Positions 21,986 through 32,905 are shown, counted from the stretch's first letter. The stretch: DNA of 64,000 nucleotides from Stomoxys calcitrans (GCF_963082655.1 NC_081553.1:186690752-186754751), one strand, 5' to 3'. Translations and numbers: made by a program. Notes: generated from the letters alone by a model not told the origin.

Positions 21986-22540
21986 CTTCTGCTTCGTCCT
22001 GTCCGGACGATTTTAAAGGCTGTCAGGTATGTACATTCAACACTACCTTGGCCTCGTCGATAATGTCCCTAATAAGATTCATCTGTAGAGGCAGCTTATA
22101 ATCTTATAGCGATATGGTATCTTCGGCCTCACGCTGACTTTGTTATTACGTTAGTGGAAAGTGAAAAAAGAAAATTTTGAGTTAGGAATTCCGTGCTACT
22201 TACAATATCCTTAATACTTAATCCAACAGATGTACAAAATCATGTATAGTTCGGAAGAAGTGTATTTTGCCACAGAAAGAATGTCTGTCATTACACAAAA
22301 ATAAATGCATTGGGAAAAAGTACAGCTAATAGACAGGGTTGTCGAGCGTGATAAATGTGGTTATTGTATCATAGATGCGTTTTCGCTATTAATATGAATC
22401 AAATACAACATACCAAAGCAGGGCCCTTAAGCCATCACACCTACTATGGTTGAAAAGTCTCCTAACTAAAGACGAAACGCGTCCCATAGTGGTTGGTGTG
22501 TGTTGCTATCTTTGGCTTTCCTTTTTCATTTGCATCTCGT
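21986..22540. other. No gene seen
   Basis: Low-copy sequence between the tandem array and the LINE 3' end. No repeat or coding signal is recognised. Confidence 0.4.
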
Positions 22541-22559
22541 CTCGAAAGAGAAACAAACA

Positions 22560-24350
22560 AAAATCCTTAATTGTTTTCCAATGGCAGGAAATTCTCCAAC
22601 GTCTCATTATCTTCCCCACATGCCCTACACATGCTATCACTTGCTGCACCAATTTTGCATAAGTGAGCGTGTTGTCCTATGTTCTCCGTTATGACACTTA
22701 TAGTTATGCTGACCTCACGATCCAGATCATCCCATAGGATTTTCGCCGTCCTACCGACTGTTTCGCTGTTCCACAGTGTTAGATGCGCGTTTGTTGCCCA
22801 CGCCCATAAATCGGACTGCGTCGACCCAAAAGGCTTTGGGTTAATCAAGTTTATCATAGGCAGTTCTCTGGCCTTCACTGCCAAATCGTGTGCCCCCTTA
22901 CTCCGTTATGGCCCGGCAGCCCAACGATGCGGATTGTGCCACCCTCAGAGGTGGCGTTAATCTCATTCTTACACTGCAGGACTGTTTGTGACCTTACCGT
23001 CCTGGTTGTTATTGTCCACATGGCCATGTTACTTTATTTATTTATTTGTTTAGCTATCTCTGAGCGGATCTCTGCCTGCAGGACCGTATTATGGTCAGCC
23101 AGTCTAAAACAGATCTCAAACCCTTGGTTTTTCAATATAGACCCCTAGGTCCACTCTGTCCCGAGCTTTGATGGCAGGTACTAGGATTCGCTCCTGAATG
23201 TCACACTTCCAATTAAGTTTTCTATCCAAGAAGCTTTCTAAGTATTTGATCTTGTCAGATATCCAAATCGCTTTATTGAGGAAACGTGGTGCGTCAAATT
23301 GGTCCACCTTCGTCTTCCTCGTGAACACGCCTATTTCGGCCTTCCCTGGGTTAAAATTGAGACCCCTGGGTCTAGCCCAGTCATATGCCATATGCAAGAC
23401 CCTTTTGGCCCTTCTGTATAGCTGGTTTTGATCCTTGCACTAACAAGTATCATAGCATCGTCTGCATAGCAGACGGGTTCAAATCCCTCCTCAGTCAGCA
23501 TTCGCAATAGGTTATTTATGGTGGTCACCCAAAGGAGTGGCGATAAAAACCACTGTGCCACTTTCTCCCTTATATTTATGTTATGGAACCCGCAATTTAT
23601 TCAACTGTTCCTTAGCCTATGGTTTATGCAGTCTCCAAGAACCGGGTCCACGGTAGTGGTCTAAGGATTGGATCAATGTGTTGGTCCGCACATTATTAAA
23701 CGCCCCCTCGATGTCAATGCAAACCCCCAATGTGTACGTTTTGGCATCGAAAGATTCTTCTATTTTACAACCCCGTGTAGGGCAGTCTTCACCGACCTTC
23801 CCTTGACATAGGCATGCTGTGTTAATTTAAGCAGTTCGCTGGATGTCCAACTCTTTTTCGTGGTATCAACAATGCGTTCCATGGTTTTGAGTTGAAAGGA
23901 CGTAAGGCTAATAGGCCTGTATGCCTTTGGTTGCACATAGCTTGCCTTACCGGGCTTGGGTACAAACACCATCGCCAGGCTTTCGGAGTATATGCAAGTC
24001 CTAGGCACACTGTGAAAATAGTGGCCAGATGAGGCGCCAGATAGTCGGCCTCCTTTTGTAGTAACGTCGGAAATATACCATCAGGTCCGGGGGACTTAAA
24101 TAGTTTGAAGCTCCTCAAGGTTTCCTTGACCATAAATTCCGTTATTATAAACCTTCGGTTAACCTCATTATTCCAAGATTTCGGTGTCACCGTGAGTCCC
24201 TTCGTATCTTGTGGAAAATGTGTTTTCATGAAAAGCCTTAACATGTTCTCCGTTGTTTCTGCTCTCACTCCCATGTCGTCTACTAACGTTTCTTGGCGGC
24301 GTCATTAACGCTATCGACCTGGTCCCAGAAAAGCTTCCATGAGGTACGTT
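22560..24350 (-). mobile_element. LINE family B, copy 1: RT and C-terminal part, decayed
   Basis: Minus-strand LOA/I-type non-LTR retrotransposon. From 24274 down: FKLFKSPGPDGIFPTLL (RT finger block), FVPKPGKASYVQPKAYRPIS and LTSFQLKTMERIVD (24000-23880), AYVKGRSVKTALHGVV, and motif A in a shifted frame near 23720. YADD is intact at 23468-23457 and is followed by LNFNPGKAEIGVFTRK. At ~23165 the frame jumps from WKCDIQERI to ARDRVDLGVYIE, an RNase H string, so the thumb region and the RNase H start are deleted. The 3' part (22884-22567) includes SDLWAWATNAHLTLWNSETV and ends with a Cys-rich stretch (HLCKIGAASDSMCRACGEDN). At least five frames are needed, so it is inactive. Confidence 0.75.
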
Positions 24351-24362
24351 TTGCCGCTCTGG

Positions 24363-25890
24363 TAGGTTAGTTGAGGTTTAAGTGGCAGTCTGCCATCAGA
24401 CTCACTAAGACGTTTTCGTCCACTGTGATATTACAGAAACAGAAGAAGGAAGATGCCTTCTAGTTCCTACCGTTGAACCATCCAGATCGCTTTATAAAGC
24501 CCAATAGCTTGCGAATGTTCACATCCGATAAATCAGACAGGTTCTCAAAAAAATGAGAACCTAAAGTGGAAATCCTTCTGAATGCTAGTGCGGGACACAG
24601 ACACAGAAGGTGTTCTATAGTCTCTTCTTCTTCGATGTTTCAGTTGCTGGCAACCTTCAGTCTGTCAGCAGTTTTCCGATTAGACAGTGACGTGCCCTGA
24701 CAGACAAAATGACTGAGACTTCTGTTCTAGCCAATGACAACAAAGCGGTAGACGTCTTCAAGTCTAGATTAGGCCACATAGTTTTGGAATGCTCACATCC
24801 CCCTCTTTGTGACCATCTATCATTCGTTGTCCTTCGGGCCTGATCCTGAAAACTTAGCTGCCTGGCTGTCTGAGAAGATATTTATGCCAATCGCCGTAAT
24901 GACATCATATCTTAGCCATTCCACCAATGGCTTTATTGCAAGGATGTCCGCTTGATACACACTGTAGTGGTCGGGTAACCTTCTCGATATGACCAGTTGT
25001 AGATCTTTAGAGTACACCCCAAAGCCCACCTGGTCGTTTAGTTTGGAACCATTGGTATAGAAGTCTATGTAACTTCTGCTACCCGGAATATCGTACAGGT
25101 ATTTTTAACAAAAAGCAGCTCAGATAGTGTGTAATCCATACTGCCTGAAACATCGGGTATTGTATCAAGGATAACACAGTGTCCGCAGCCGCCACATGAT
25201 CAATGAGAAAGCTTCCTTAACCTCACAGCAGTGGTCGCTGCAATTTGGATAGCCACAATGTCCAGAGGCATAAGATGTAGCATTAACTTCAGTGCATCAG
25301 ATAGTGCCGTCCTCAGTGCGGCAGTGATGCACAAACAAGCCATCCTTTGGATCTGGTTAAGTATTGAGCAGTAGGTGGACTTTTGAAGCTACGTCCACCA
25401 GATCACAACACCATATAGCATTACAGGTCTGACAACTGCAGCTATGGAAATCTTATTGTATTCCTTGAGCCGTGTGTAATACACAGCCCAATATAAAAAA
25501 AGTTAAAAAGTCTGCGGACCTCTTTCCCAATGTTGCGAATCTCTCCGGTCATCCAGGGCTTTTCTTTGGCTAATTTCCTTTCTCGAAGAGTACAACTATC
25601 TTCGAAAGATTCCACCAGTGTAATGCTGTTGACATTGTCATCAATGTCTGCTATGCTTGGACATTCTAAAATATCTTGCCCAAGTCTTCTTCTGAGTAGT
25701 GTGCCGAATTTTGTCCAGTTGGTTTTCAATTTACTCGGAAGCTAATCGGATTCGAAGCAGGCTATGCTATTCTAAACCTAATGTAGCGATGATCTGAAAA
25801 GGAATGCTCCATGGAGACACTCCAATCCCGAACCTCATCGATTAGATTTTCCGAAAATCTTGTCACATCTAAAACCTCCAATTGGAGACA
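24363..25890 (-). mobile_element. LINE family A, internally deleted copy
   Basis: Same family as 5165-6190 by its 3' tail. From 25729 down: NWTKFGTLLRRRLGQDILE and SCTLRERKLAKEKPWMTGEI to RRLFNFFY, the endonuclease-RT linker of I/LOA-like LINEs. The RT palm is missing. At ~25440 the sequence resumes with AVVRPVMLYGVVIWW (after the thumb), QRMACLCITAALRTALSDAL and HLMPLDIVAIQIAATTAVRL. At 25029-24825 comes RNase H: VGFGVYSKDLQLVISRRLPD, YQADILAIKPLVEWL and INIFSDSQAA. The conserved D of SDSQAA is present. The 5' endonuclease is only a trace near 25850. It abuts copy 1 of family B in the same orientation. Confidence 0.7.
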
Positions 25891-26540
25891 TTAGAGTCCT
25901 TAAAGTGGCACTTTTGTACCCAGCATGCTTCACTAATTCCCAATAGAATAAATGAATTCCGCGGAGATTTGAAAACAACTTTGAGACGATTCATTCCTTT
26001 TTTTGTAGAAATGTTTTATAATCCTTTTAAAGAAAGGGTATTATTTTCTTTGACCTTGAACTTTTTCCCCTCTTTGTGCTGAATTTTTAAGGATTTTTGT
26101 CTCCAGACCAGCAATTATTTTTTTCAAAAAAATCATTTCCAGCCTGCAATTAGTAACTTATTTGTAATAATGAATGAAATTCTCTTTGTGTGGTCACATG
26201 AATAATTTTCCTTTGATTAAAACTAACTCATAGAGCATAAGTATCCTGTCTACATACCCTAACACTGTACATATCCTGCTGTTATTGTTCCATGTCCCAT
26301 GGGCATTGGTGTTGTTGTTTACCACCAAGCTTTTGTTCCTTCACTATATTTTGTTCAATTTTTTGTTGGTGATCCTTTTCTGTGGTATTCGTTTTGCTTT
26401 TTTATGGTACTTTGTATTACATTGCTTGGTTTTTGAATTGTGAAGGACATAGTGGTGGATAATAAGTTCGGAACACGGTTTAGGTGTTGAAAGTTTTGTA
26501 TCAAATTTTTCTTTTCATTTCGTTGCGGCTTCCAAAGGCT
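25891..26540. other. Low-copy AT-rich DNA, no gene seen
   Basis: No recognised repeat unit, TIR or protein domain between the LINE and the 153-bp array. Confidence 0.4.
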
Positions 26541-28253
26541 CAAGATGTCTAATCGGAAGTCGGTTTATAAGGGAGCTATATCAGATTATAGACCGATTTG
26601 GAACGTACTTGGAACGATTATTGGGAGTCTAAATGAAGCACTAAATGCAAAATTTCAGCCAAATCGGACAACAATTGCGGCTTGTAAGGGCTCAAGAAGT
26701 GCAATCGGGAGATCGGTTTATATGGGAGCTATATCAGGTTATAGACCGAATTGGACCGTACTTGGCACAGTTGTTGGGAATCATAACAGAACACTACATG
26801 CAAAATTTCAGACAAATTGGAGAAAAATTGCGGCTAGTAAGGGCTCAAGAAGTCAAACCAGGAGATCGGTTTATATGGGAGCTATATCAGATTATAGACC
26901 GATTTGGACGGTGCCTGGCACATTTGTTAGAAGTCATAAGAGAAGACTATGTGCAAAATTTTAGCCAAATCGGATGAAAATTGTGGCTTCCAGGAGCTCA
27001 AGAAGTCAAATCGGGAGATCGGTTTATATGGGAGCTATACCAGGTTATAGACCAATTCGGACCGTAATTGGCACAGTGGTTGGGAGTCATCACAGAACAC
27101 TACATGCAATTTCATTACAATTTCAGACAAATTGGAGAAAAATTGCGGCTTGTAAGGGCTCAAGAAGTCAAATCGGGAGATCGGTTTATATGGAAGCTAT
27201 ATCAGGTTATAGACCGATTTGGACCGTACTTGGCACAGTTGTTGGGAGTCATAAGAGAACGCTATGTAGACAAATCGGATGAAAATTGTGGCTTCCAGGG
27301 GCTCAAGAACTTAAATGGGGAGATCGGTTTATATGGAAGCTATATCAGGGTATAGACCGATTTGGGCCGTACTTGGCACAGTTGTTGGGAGTCATAACAA
27401 CACTACATGCAAATTTTCAGACAAATCGTATGAAAATTGTGGCTTCCAGGAGCTCAAGAAGTCAAATCGGGAGATCGGTTTATATAGGAGCTATATCAGA
27501 TTATAGACCGATTTGGACGGTGCCTGGCACATTTGTTAGAAGTCATAAGAGAACACTATGTGCAAAATTTTAGATAAATCGGAAGAAAATTGTGGCTTCC
27601 AGGAGCTCAAGAAGTCAAATCGGGAGATCGGGCTATATGGAAGCTATATCAGGGTATAGACCGATTTGGGCCGTACTTGGCACAGTTGTTGGGAGTCATA
27701 ACAGAACACTACATGCAAATTTTCAGACAAATCGGAGAAAAATTGCGGCTTGTAAGGGCTCAAGAAGTCAAATCCGGAGATTGGTTTATATATGGGAGCT
27801 ATATCAGATTATAGACCGATTTGCACGGTGCTTGGCACATTTGTTAGAAGTCATTAGAGTACACTATGTGCAAAATTTTAGCCAAATCGGATGAAAATTG
27901 TGGCTTCCAGGAGCTCAAGAAATCAAATCGGGAGATCGGTTTATATGGAAGCTATATCAGGTTATAAACCGATTTGGACCATACCAGACACAGTTGCTGA
28001 AAGTCATAGCAAAACACTGTGTGCAAAATTTAAGCCAAATCGAATAAGAATTGCGCCCTCTAGTGGCTCAAGAACTCAAGATCCAAGATCGGTTTCTATG
28101 ACAGCTATATTAAAATATGGACTGATGTGGTCCAATAACAATCTCAACCGATCTACACCAATAAGAAGTACTTTTGCGAAATTTCAAACGCCAAGCGGTT
28201 TTCTTTCGAAATTTAGATTGCTTTATTCAGAGAGACAGACAGATGGCTAGATC
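26541..28253 (+). repeat. 153-bp tandem array, about eleven units
   Basis: The string GATCGGTTTATATGG (or a close form) recurs at 26558, 26711, 26864, 27017, 27179, 27322, 27473, 27626, 27779, 27934 and 28087. Most spacings are 153 bp, with 162, 143, 151 and 155 as exceptions. Each unit runs GGAGCTATATCAGGTTATAG, ACCGATTTGGACCGTACTTG, GCACAGTTGTTGGGAGTCAT, AAAATTTCAG and ATTGCGGCT, ending GGGCTCAAGAAGTCAAATCG. Because 153 is a multiple of three, open frames of 60-140 codons persist through the array in more than one frame, and they are not genes. The array ends with the family's outer segment (GAGAGACAGACAGATGGCTA) near 28230-28250. Confidence 0.9.
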
Positions 28254-28330
28254 GACAGCTGTCATATAAACCGATCTCTTGAATCTTGACTTCTTGAGCC
28301 ACTAGAGGGCGCAATTCTTATCCGATTTGG
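28254..28330 (-). repeat. Inverted fragment of the 153-bp unit
   Basis: AGCTGTCATATAAACCGATC, then TTGACTTCTTGAGCCACTAG and AGGGCGCAATTCTTATCCGA, is one unit in reverse orientation, abutting the outer segment of the forward array. Orientation flips at ~28253 and back at ~28331. Confidence 0.75.
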
Positions 28331-28811
28331 CTCAAGATGTCTAATCGGAAGTCGGTTTATTAGGTAGCTGTATCAGGTTAAAGAGCGATTTGTACCGTAC
28401 TTGCAATAATTATTGGGAGTATTAATGAAACACCATATGCAAAATTTCAGCCAAATCGGACAACAATTTGGGCTTTTACGAGCTCAAGGTGTCAAATCGG
28501 GAGGTTGGCTTATATGGAAACTGTATCAGTTTATAGACCAATTCGGACCGTAATTGGCACAGTTGTTGGAAGTCATAACAGAACACTACATGCAAAATTT
28601 CAGCCAAGTCGGACAAAACTTATGGCTTTTAAGGGCTCAAGATGACAAATCGGGTGATCGGTTTATATGGGAGACCGATATGGACCGTGCTTGGCACTTT
28701 TGTTAGAAGTCATAAGAGAATACTATGTGCTGAAATTTTGCATGAGGTGTTTTATCATGACTTCCAACGACTGTACTTAGTATGGTTCAAATCAGTACAT
28801 AACCTGATATA
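28331..28811 (+). repeat. Diverged 153-bp units, second forward block
   Basis: Begins GGCTCAAGATGTCTAATCGG, the same unusual opening as the main array at 26540. It continues with about three diverged units (GATCGGTTTATATGG near 28657). It is interrupted at 28812 by a mariner-type MITE. The shared opening suggests block duplication. Confidence 0.75.
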
Positions 28812-29041
28812 TTGGGTTGCACAAAAAGTAATTGCGGATTTTTCATATAGTCGGCGTTGACAAATTTTTTCACAGATTGTGACTCTGTAATTGTATTCTT
28901 TCTTCTGTCAGTTATCAGCTGTTACTTTTAGCTTGCTTTAGAAAAAAAGTGTAAAAAAGTATATTTGATTAAAGTTTATTCTAAGTTTACTTTCATATAC
29001 TTTCTTTTAAAAAATCCGCAATTACTTTTTGGGCAACCCAA
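28812..29041. mobile_element. mariner-type MITE, 230 bp, copy 1
   Basis: Termini TTGGGTTGCACAAAAAGTAA / TTGCGGATTTTT and, inverted, TTGGGTTGCCCAAAAAGTAA / TTGCGGATTTTT. TA flanks both sides (28810-28811, 29042-29043). Removing the element and one TA leaves CATAACCTGATATAGTTGTC, which is exactly the unit sequence of the surrounding 153-bp family (compare 50936-50950). The terminus resembles the mariner group whose ends contain AAAAGTAATTGCGG. No transposase frame fits in 230 bp. Confidence 0.9.
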
Positions 29042-29570
29042 TAGTTGTCATATAAACTGATCTGGGGTCTTGACTTCTTGTGCCACTAGAGGTCGCATTT
29101 TTTATCCGATTTGGCTGCAATTTTTTACAAACGCTACTTCTGTGGTCTTCAACATACGAGTTAGATTGAATCGGTCTATAGCCTGATACACCTTCCATGT
29201 AAATCCATCCTCCGATTTTACTTCTTGAGCCCCTATAGGACGCAATTCTTATCCGTATTGGCTGATATTTTACACAAGTAATTCTACTATGGTCTCCAAT
29301 ATTTGGTTTAATTATAGTCCGAATTGGACCATAACTTGATATAGCTCCAATAGCACAGCAATTCTTATTTATTATCCCTTGTTTGTCTAAAAAGAGATAG
29401 TGGGCAAAGTACTCGACAAATGCGATCCACACACATGTTGGCACATTACATGGAACATCTTGTGCAAAATTTTGTAAAAATCAGACCAAAAATATGGCTT
29501 CTAGAGCCTTAAAATGCTATATCGAATGAAAGACTTATATGGAAGCTATATCTAAATCTTAACCGATTTT
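29042..29570 (-). repeat. Diverged 153-bp family units, reverse orientation
   Basis: GTTGTCATATAAACTGATCT, TTGACTTCTTGTGCCACTAG and ATCCGATTTGGCTG recur, with a second unit near 29170-29345. The block includes ACAAATGCGATCCACACACA, an outer segment also seen at 48985. It changes back to plus-like orientation (AAAGACTTATATGGAAGCTA) near 29525. Confidence 0.65.
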
Positions 29571-29848
29571 GTTCAAAATCAATAGCGTGCGTTATTGGAC
29601 CGAAAAAGTGACTTGTGCAAAAAATTTACGTTAATCGAACCACAAATGCGAACTGTACCTTGATCACAAAAATATCAGATATCGCATAACGAAAGAACAG
29701 AAAAAAATTTTTGAGGTCGAGAGGCGCAAATTAGGATTTTATTTTGGATACATGGCTTCTTCGGAGAAAAATCTTAGAATTGTATGTAGTTCAGGTTTTT
29801 GATATACGATTCAAAAAAAAAAAAAAAAAACCGACCCAGCCTATTATA
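29571..29848. other. Diverged repeat remnants and A-tract
   Basis: Weak resemblance to the 153-bp family at the start. A run of about 19 A lies at 29814-29830, followed by CCGACCCAGCC. Nothing coding is recognised. Confidence 0.4.
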
Positions 29849-30085
29849 TTGGGTTGCCCAACAAGTAATTGCGGATTTTTCATATAGTCGGCGTTGACAA
29901 ATTTTTTCACAGCTTGTGACTCTGTAATTGAATACTTTCTTCTGTCAGTTATCAGCTGTTACTTATAGCTTGCTTTAGAAAAAAAGTGTAAAAAAAGTAT
30001 ATTTGATTAAAGTTTATTCTAAGTTTTATTAAAAATGCTTTTACTTTCTTTTAAAAAATCCGCAATTACTTTTTGGGCAACCCAA
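29849..30085. mobile_element. mariner-type MITE, 237 bp, copy 2
   Basis: Ends TTGGGTTGCCCAACAAGTAA and, inverted, TTGGGTTGCCCAAAAAGTAA; TA on both flanks (29847-29848, 30086-30087). The interior is almost the same as copy 1 (GTCGGCGTTGACAAATTTTT, TCTGTCAGTTATCAGCTGTT). The short differences suggest fairly recent spread from a common source. Confidence 0.9.
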
Positions 30086-30195
30086 TATATACAATACTTT
30101 ATAGGGTCGGAGATCAACATTTCGAGTTGTTTTCACAGAATGACTAGGTCAGTATACCCCCATCCTATACTGGTTATGGATATAAAAACTTTGTT
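30086..30195 (+). repeat. Outer end of the 153-bp repeat family
   Basis: CTTTATAGGGTCGGAGATCA, CATTTCGAGTTGTTTTCACA and GAATGACTAGGTCAGTATAC match the outer segment at 50335-50420 (reverse) and at 56203-56285. Confidence 0.6.
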
Positions 30196-31655
30196 ATTAA
30201 CATTTATCTTAAAGTGTGCTTTACAATCTCTTTTTCAAATTGTTTACACACACTTGAATGTAAGCAAAACTCTTCACTCAAATTTGGTGAATCTTTTACA
30301 AAAAGTCCTTTAACGCTTCACAAATTCCATATACAAACGTTAAATGGCTTCAATGAACCCCTGTTACAGTTTCCTTGTTAGGGTTCTCCCCTTATTGTAA
30401 ACCTTTAATGAAATCATCCATCTCAAGCATGCTTGAGTATGCTCTCAAAAAAGTCTATTGTCTATTACCATGATCACCAAAAGGCTATGAAAAAACATGA
30501 ATATTGTTGGCATGAAATATTTTTGGATGTTTCCTTTTTTATGGTTAATCAGCTTAACAAGGATAAAGAAGCCAAGCAGGCATAAGAAGGTAGATTTTTC
30601 ATTGCAGCCTATGGCATATGTATTAATTCTATTAGTTTAAGGTAAGCAAGCCGTCTAGTAGAAGGTATTGATTTAAAGTTAATAGAGAACTCTTAAAAAT
30701 TCTACTACCTTTGCAATTTTTGTTTTTTTTTTGTGAACTCTGTAATGAGTCATTAACAGCAGGCTTTAAAAGTTACCCATTGCTTGGGTCGGTTGGTGTT
30801 CTTTTTTCTTTCTCTTTCACACTCTCACTCATTCTAACTACTATGGCAGCAGGCTCTTTTTTTTGTTGTTGCTATTGTTTTGCCGGGGATAAACGCGAAA
30901 TGTGTGCGTGCTCTATCGTTCTGGTTCGTCAGGGAAACGATGACAGCTGCTACTCTCTCCAGTACAGAGGCAATTGCAAAAAAAAAAAACGATGTGTAGT
31001 ATCATAAACATCAATGAGCATTACCCATGAGTAGGCAACACACATTGCCATGCAAAATATGTCTCTAATACAAACACAAAAGAGGTGAGAGGCCCAAGAG
31101 CTCTGCATGAGTGAGAATAAATGCTTGCTGCTGTTTTTTTTTTGTTTTTGTTGCACAAGAGGTCCTTTTTTATAGGGCTATGATATTGTATGTTGTGTTA
31201 TTACATTTTTTGTTGTTCTTGTGTGTTTTTTTTTCTTGGCGGTTGTTAATCATCTTTAACATGGTTGCCAACGTGTATGCCTTTATGGGCCTTTGTTTTT
31301 TTTTTTTGGAAATATCGTCAAAGGTCTAGTTTGTGCGTTTGTGGCTATGTATGTCCCTTACGAAAAACATTTAACCTTTTTAGTTTTGCTACCAAATTAT
31401 GGACATTTATTTTTGTTTTTGTTTTTTACTAACTCATCCCTTTTAAAAGCTAATGGATTGCTGTCAATGGTTTAGTTTGTGTAATTATGAAAAACAAACA
31501 AGATGGGATTTTACAAAAAGGACTGGAGATATTTAAATAAGGTACCTACCATAAATACACATATAGGTGTACCTTTTTTGGCAAAATTTGTTACTTATGT
31601 AGGCGTAGGCAAGGGACTTTATTTATAGGTTACTGATGACAATTTTTGTTAATAT
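30196..31655. other. Low-copy T-rich DNA, no gene seen
   Basis: Long T-runs (30721, 31131, 31221, 31296) drive several hydrophobic open frames (e.g. 30711-31007) that lack any family motif. An A-run is at 30978-30989. No repeat unit is recognised. Confidence 0.4.
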
Positions 31656-31664
31656 TGGTAAGGA

Positions 31665-31875
31665 ATTTTCATTCCAGACCGACAGTCGGACTGACAGACT
31701 AATTTTCGAACAGACAGACAGATGTTCGTATTCACAGACAGACATTTGAATAGACACCCGTATAGACTTTCGGAAAGACGGACATAAGAATAGGAAGACA
31801 AACATAAGAATATACGGATGAACTGACAGACGTTCTAAAAAGAACAGACAGACAGACTGACAAGGACAGAAGGAT
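31665..31875. repeat. Degenerate GACA-rich tract
   Basis: Imperfect repeats of CAGACAGA and GACAGAC, e.g. GAACAGACAGACAGATGTTC and GAACAGACAGACAGACTGAC. It resembles the GACAGACAGAT outer segment of the 153-bp family but is longer. It abuts a lone unit of the 152-bp family. Confidence 0.6.
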
Positions 31876-31879
31876 AAAA

Positions 31880-31985
31880 AACTAAAACTAAGAGGGGTGC
31901 CGGGTACCCACTTATAGTGAAGGAAGCTCTTGATGCCTAGGATCTAAATCAAAAAGCAAAATATGCAAAAAGTCGCCACAAAAAA
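31880..31985 (+). repeat. Lone unit of the 152-bp family
   Basis: AACTAAGAGGGGTGCCGGGT, ACCCACTTATAGTGAAGGAA and GCTCTTGATGCCTAGGATCT match the array at 21195-21985. Only about 105 bp are present. Confidence 0.85.
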
Positions 31986-32019
31986 AAGTAGTGCCAAGTT
32001 CGACCGATCCAAATCCAAA

Positions 32020-32425
32020 CATTCTTTAGTTGAATGTTCATGGGTAAAACTTGCATTTTTGTGTACATTACGTCCAAATATTTGCCAAATTAGCTAAAAA
32101 TAGAAGTTTCTTGGGGGCAGTATAAGATGAAGGGGGAAATCGGTTTATATGGAAAATCGGTTTATATTCATATTTATCACGGTTGTTGAAAGTCATAACA
32201 GAACATTACCTTCGAAATGTCTGCCAAATCGGAAAAATTAGGCTTTTAGAGTCTCAAACGAACAACCAAAGGAATATTTTATATGAAAACTTTATGCAAA
32301 TCTGAACCCACATATATCACCCACATTTGCAATCACCAATGCCCTATGTCAATAAGAAGGGTTTGCGCAAAATTTCAAGAAAATATCTCAATTCTTACGA
32401 CCGATATCGTGATTTCAATCACCTT
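32020..32425 (+). repeat. Diverged 153-bp family units
   Basis: AATCGGTTTATATGGAAAAT, GTTGTTGAAAGTCATAACAG and TGTCTGCCAAATCGG show one or two old units. The downstream part (to 32425) keeps TCAATAAGAAG and GCAAAATTTCAAG from the family end. Confidence 0.55.
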
Positions 32426-32429
32426 GCTT

Positions 32430-32770
32430 TACTTACTTTAAATGGCTATGGACAGAACATTTGTTCCACTAGCCGAACGTAGAATAGCGTTCCAAGCGCC
32501 TCGATCTTCTGCGCTCATTCTAAAATCTTTGACACCAAGTTTCGAGGTGTCTACCACCACTTGATCTTTCCATCGGGCTTTTGGTCTTCCCGGTTTGCCT
32601 TCAAATGACTTCTTTGTTGGAGTTTCTTCATCCATTCTGACAACATGACCTAGCCAACGCAGCTGTTGTATTTTGATACGTTTAACTATGCTATAGTCGT
32701 CATACAGGTCATACTGCTCGTGGTTCATACGTCGTCTATTTTCTCCATTAACGCAAACTGGTCCCTATAT
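32430..32770 (-). mobile_element. LINE RT C-terminal fragment
   Basis: An open frame of 96 codons at 32728-32438 includes IKIQQLRWLGHVVRMDEETP, then GKPGRPKARWKDQVVVD and SAEDRGAWNAILRSA. The LRWLGHVxRM...GRP..RWKDQ...W..A pattern is the common C-terminal segment of several arthropod LINEs (often RTE-like). About 80 residues are intact, so this copy is younger than the other LINEs here. The RT core is absent. A host gene is unlikely because the pattern is specific to LINEs. Confidence 0.75.
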
Positions 32771-32814
32771 TATACGAAGAATCTTTCTCTCAAATACTGA
32801 ATCACCACAAATAT

Positions 32815-32905
32815 TGTTTCTGTATTTCTCGCCACGATTCGGACCCAGGCGTTCAGCGTCATAGGAGGGACATGCCAAACTCTGCGCCACGGTGGCCGGC
32901 TCAGT
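32815..32905 (-). mobile_element. tRNA-derived SINE head
   Basis: The plus strand shows TTCTCGCCACGATTCGGACC, CAGGCGTTCAGCGTCATAGG and CTCTGCGCCACGGTGGCCGG, the complement of the B box to A box region seen at 19241. The B box is altered (GGTCCGAATCG). No body follows. Confidence 0.75.

Noticed and set aside
26545..28250. Open frames of 60-139 codons with repeated residues
   Set aside because: They follow from the 153-bp (3 x 51) unit and occur in several frames at once; the DNA is a tandem repeat with dispersed copies.
30711..31007. Membrane protein-like frame
   Set aside because: Hydrophobic residues come from T-runs; no start context, homologue or neighbouring exon.
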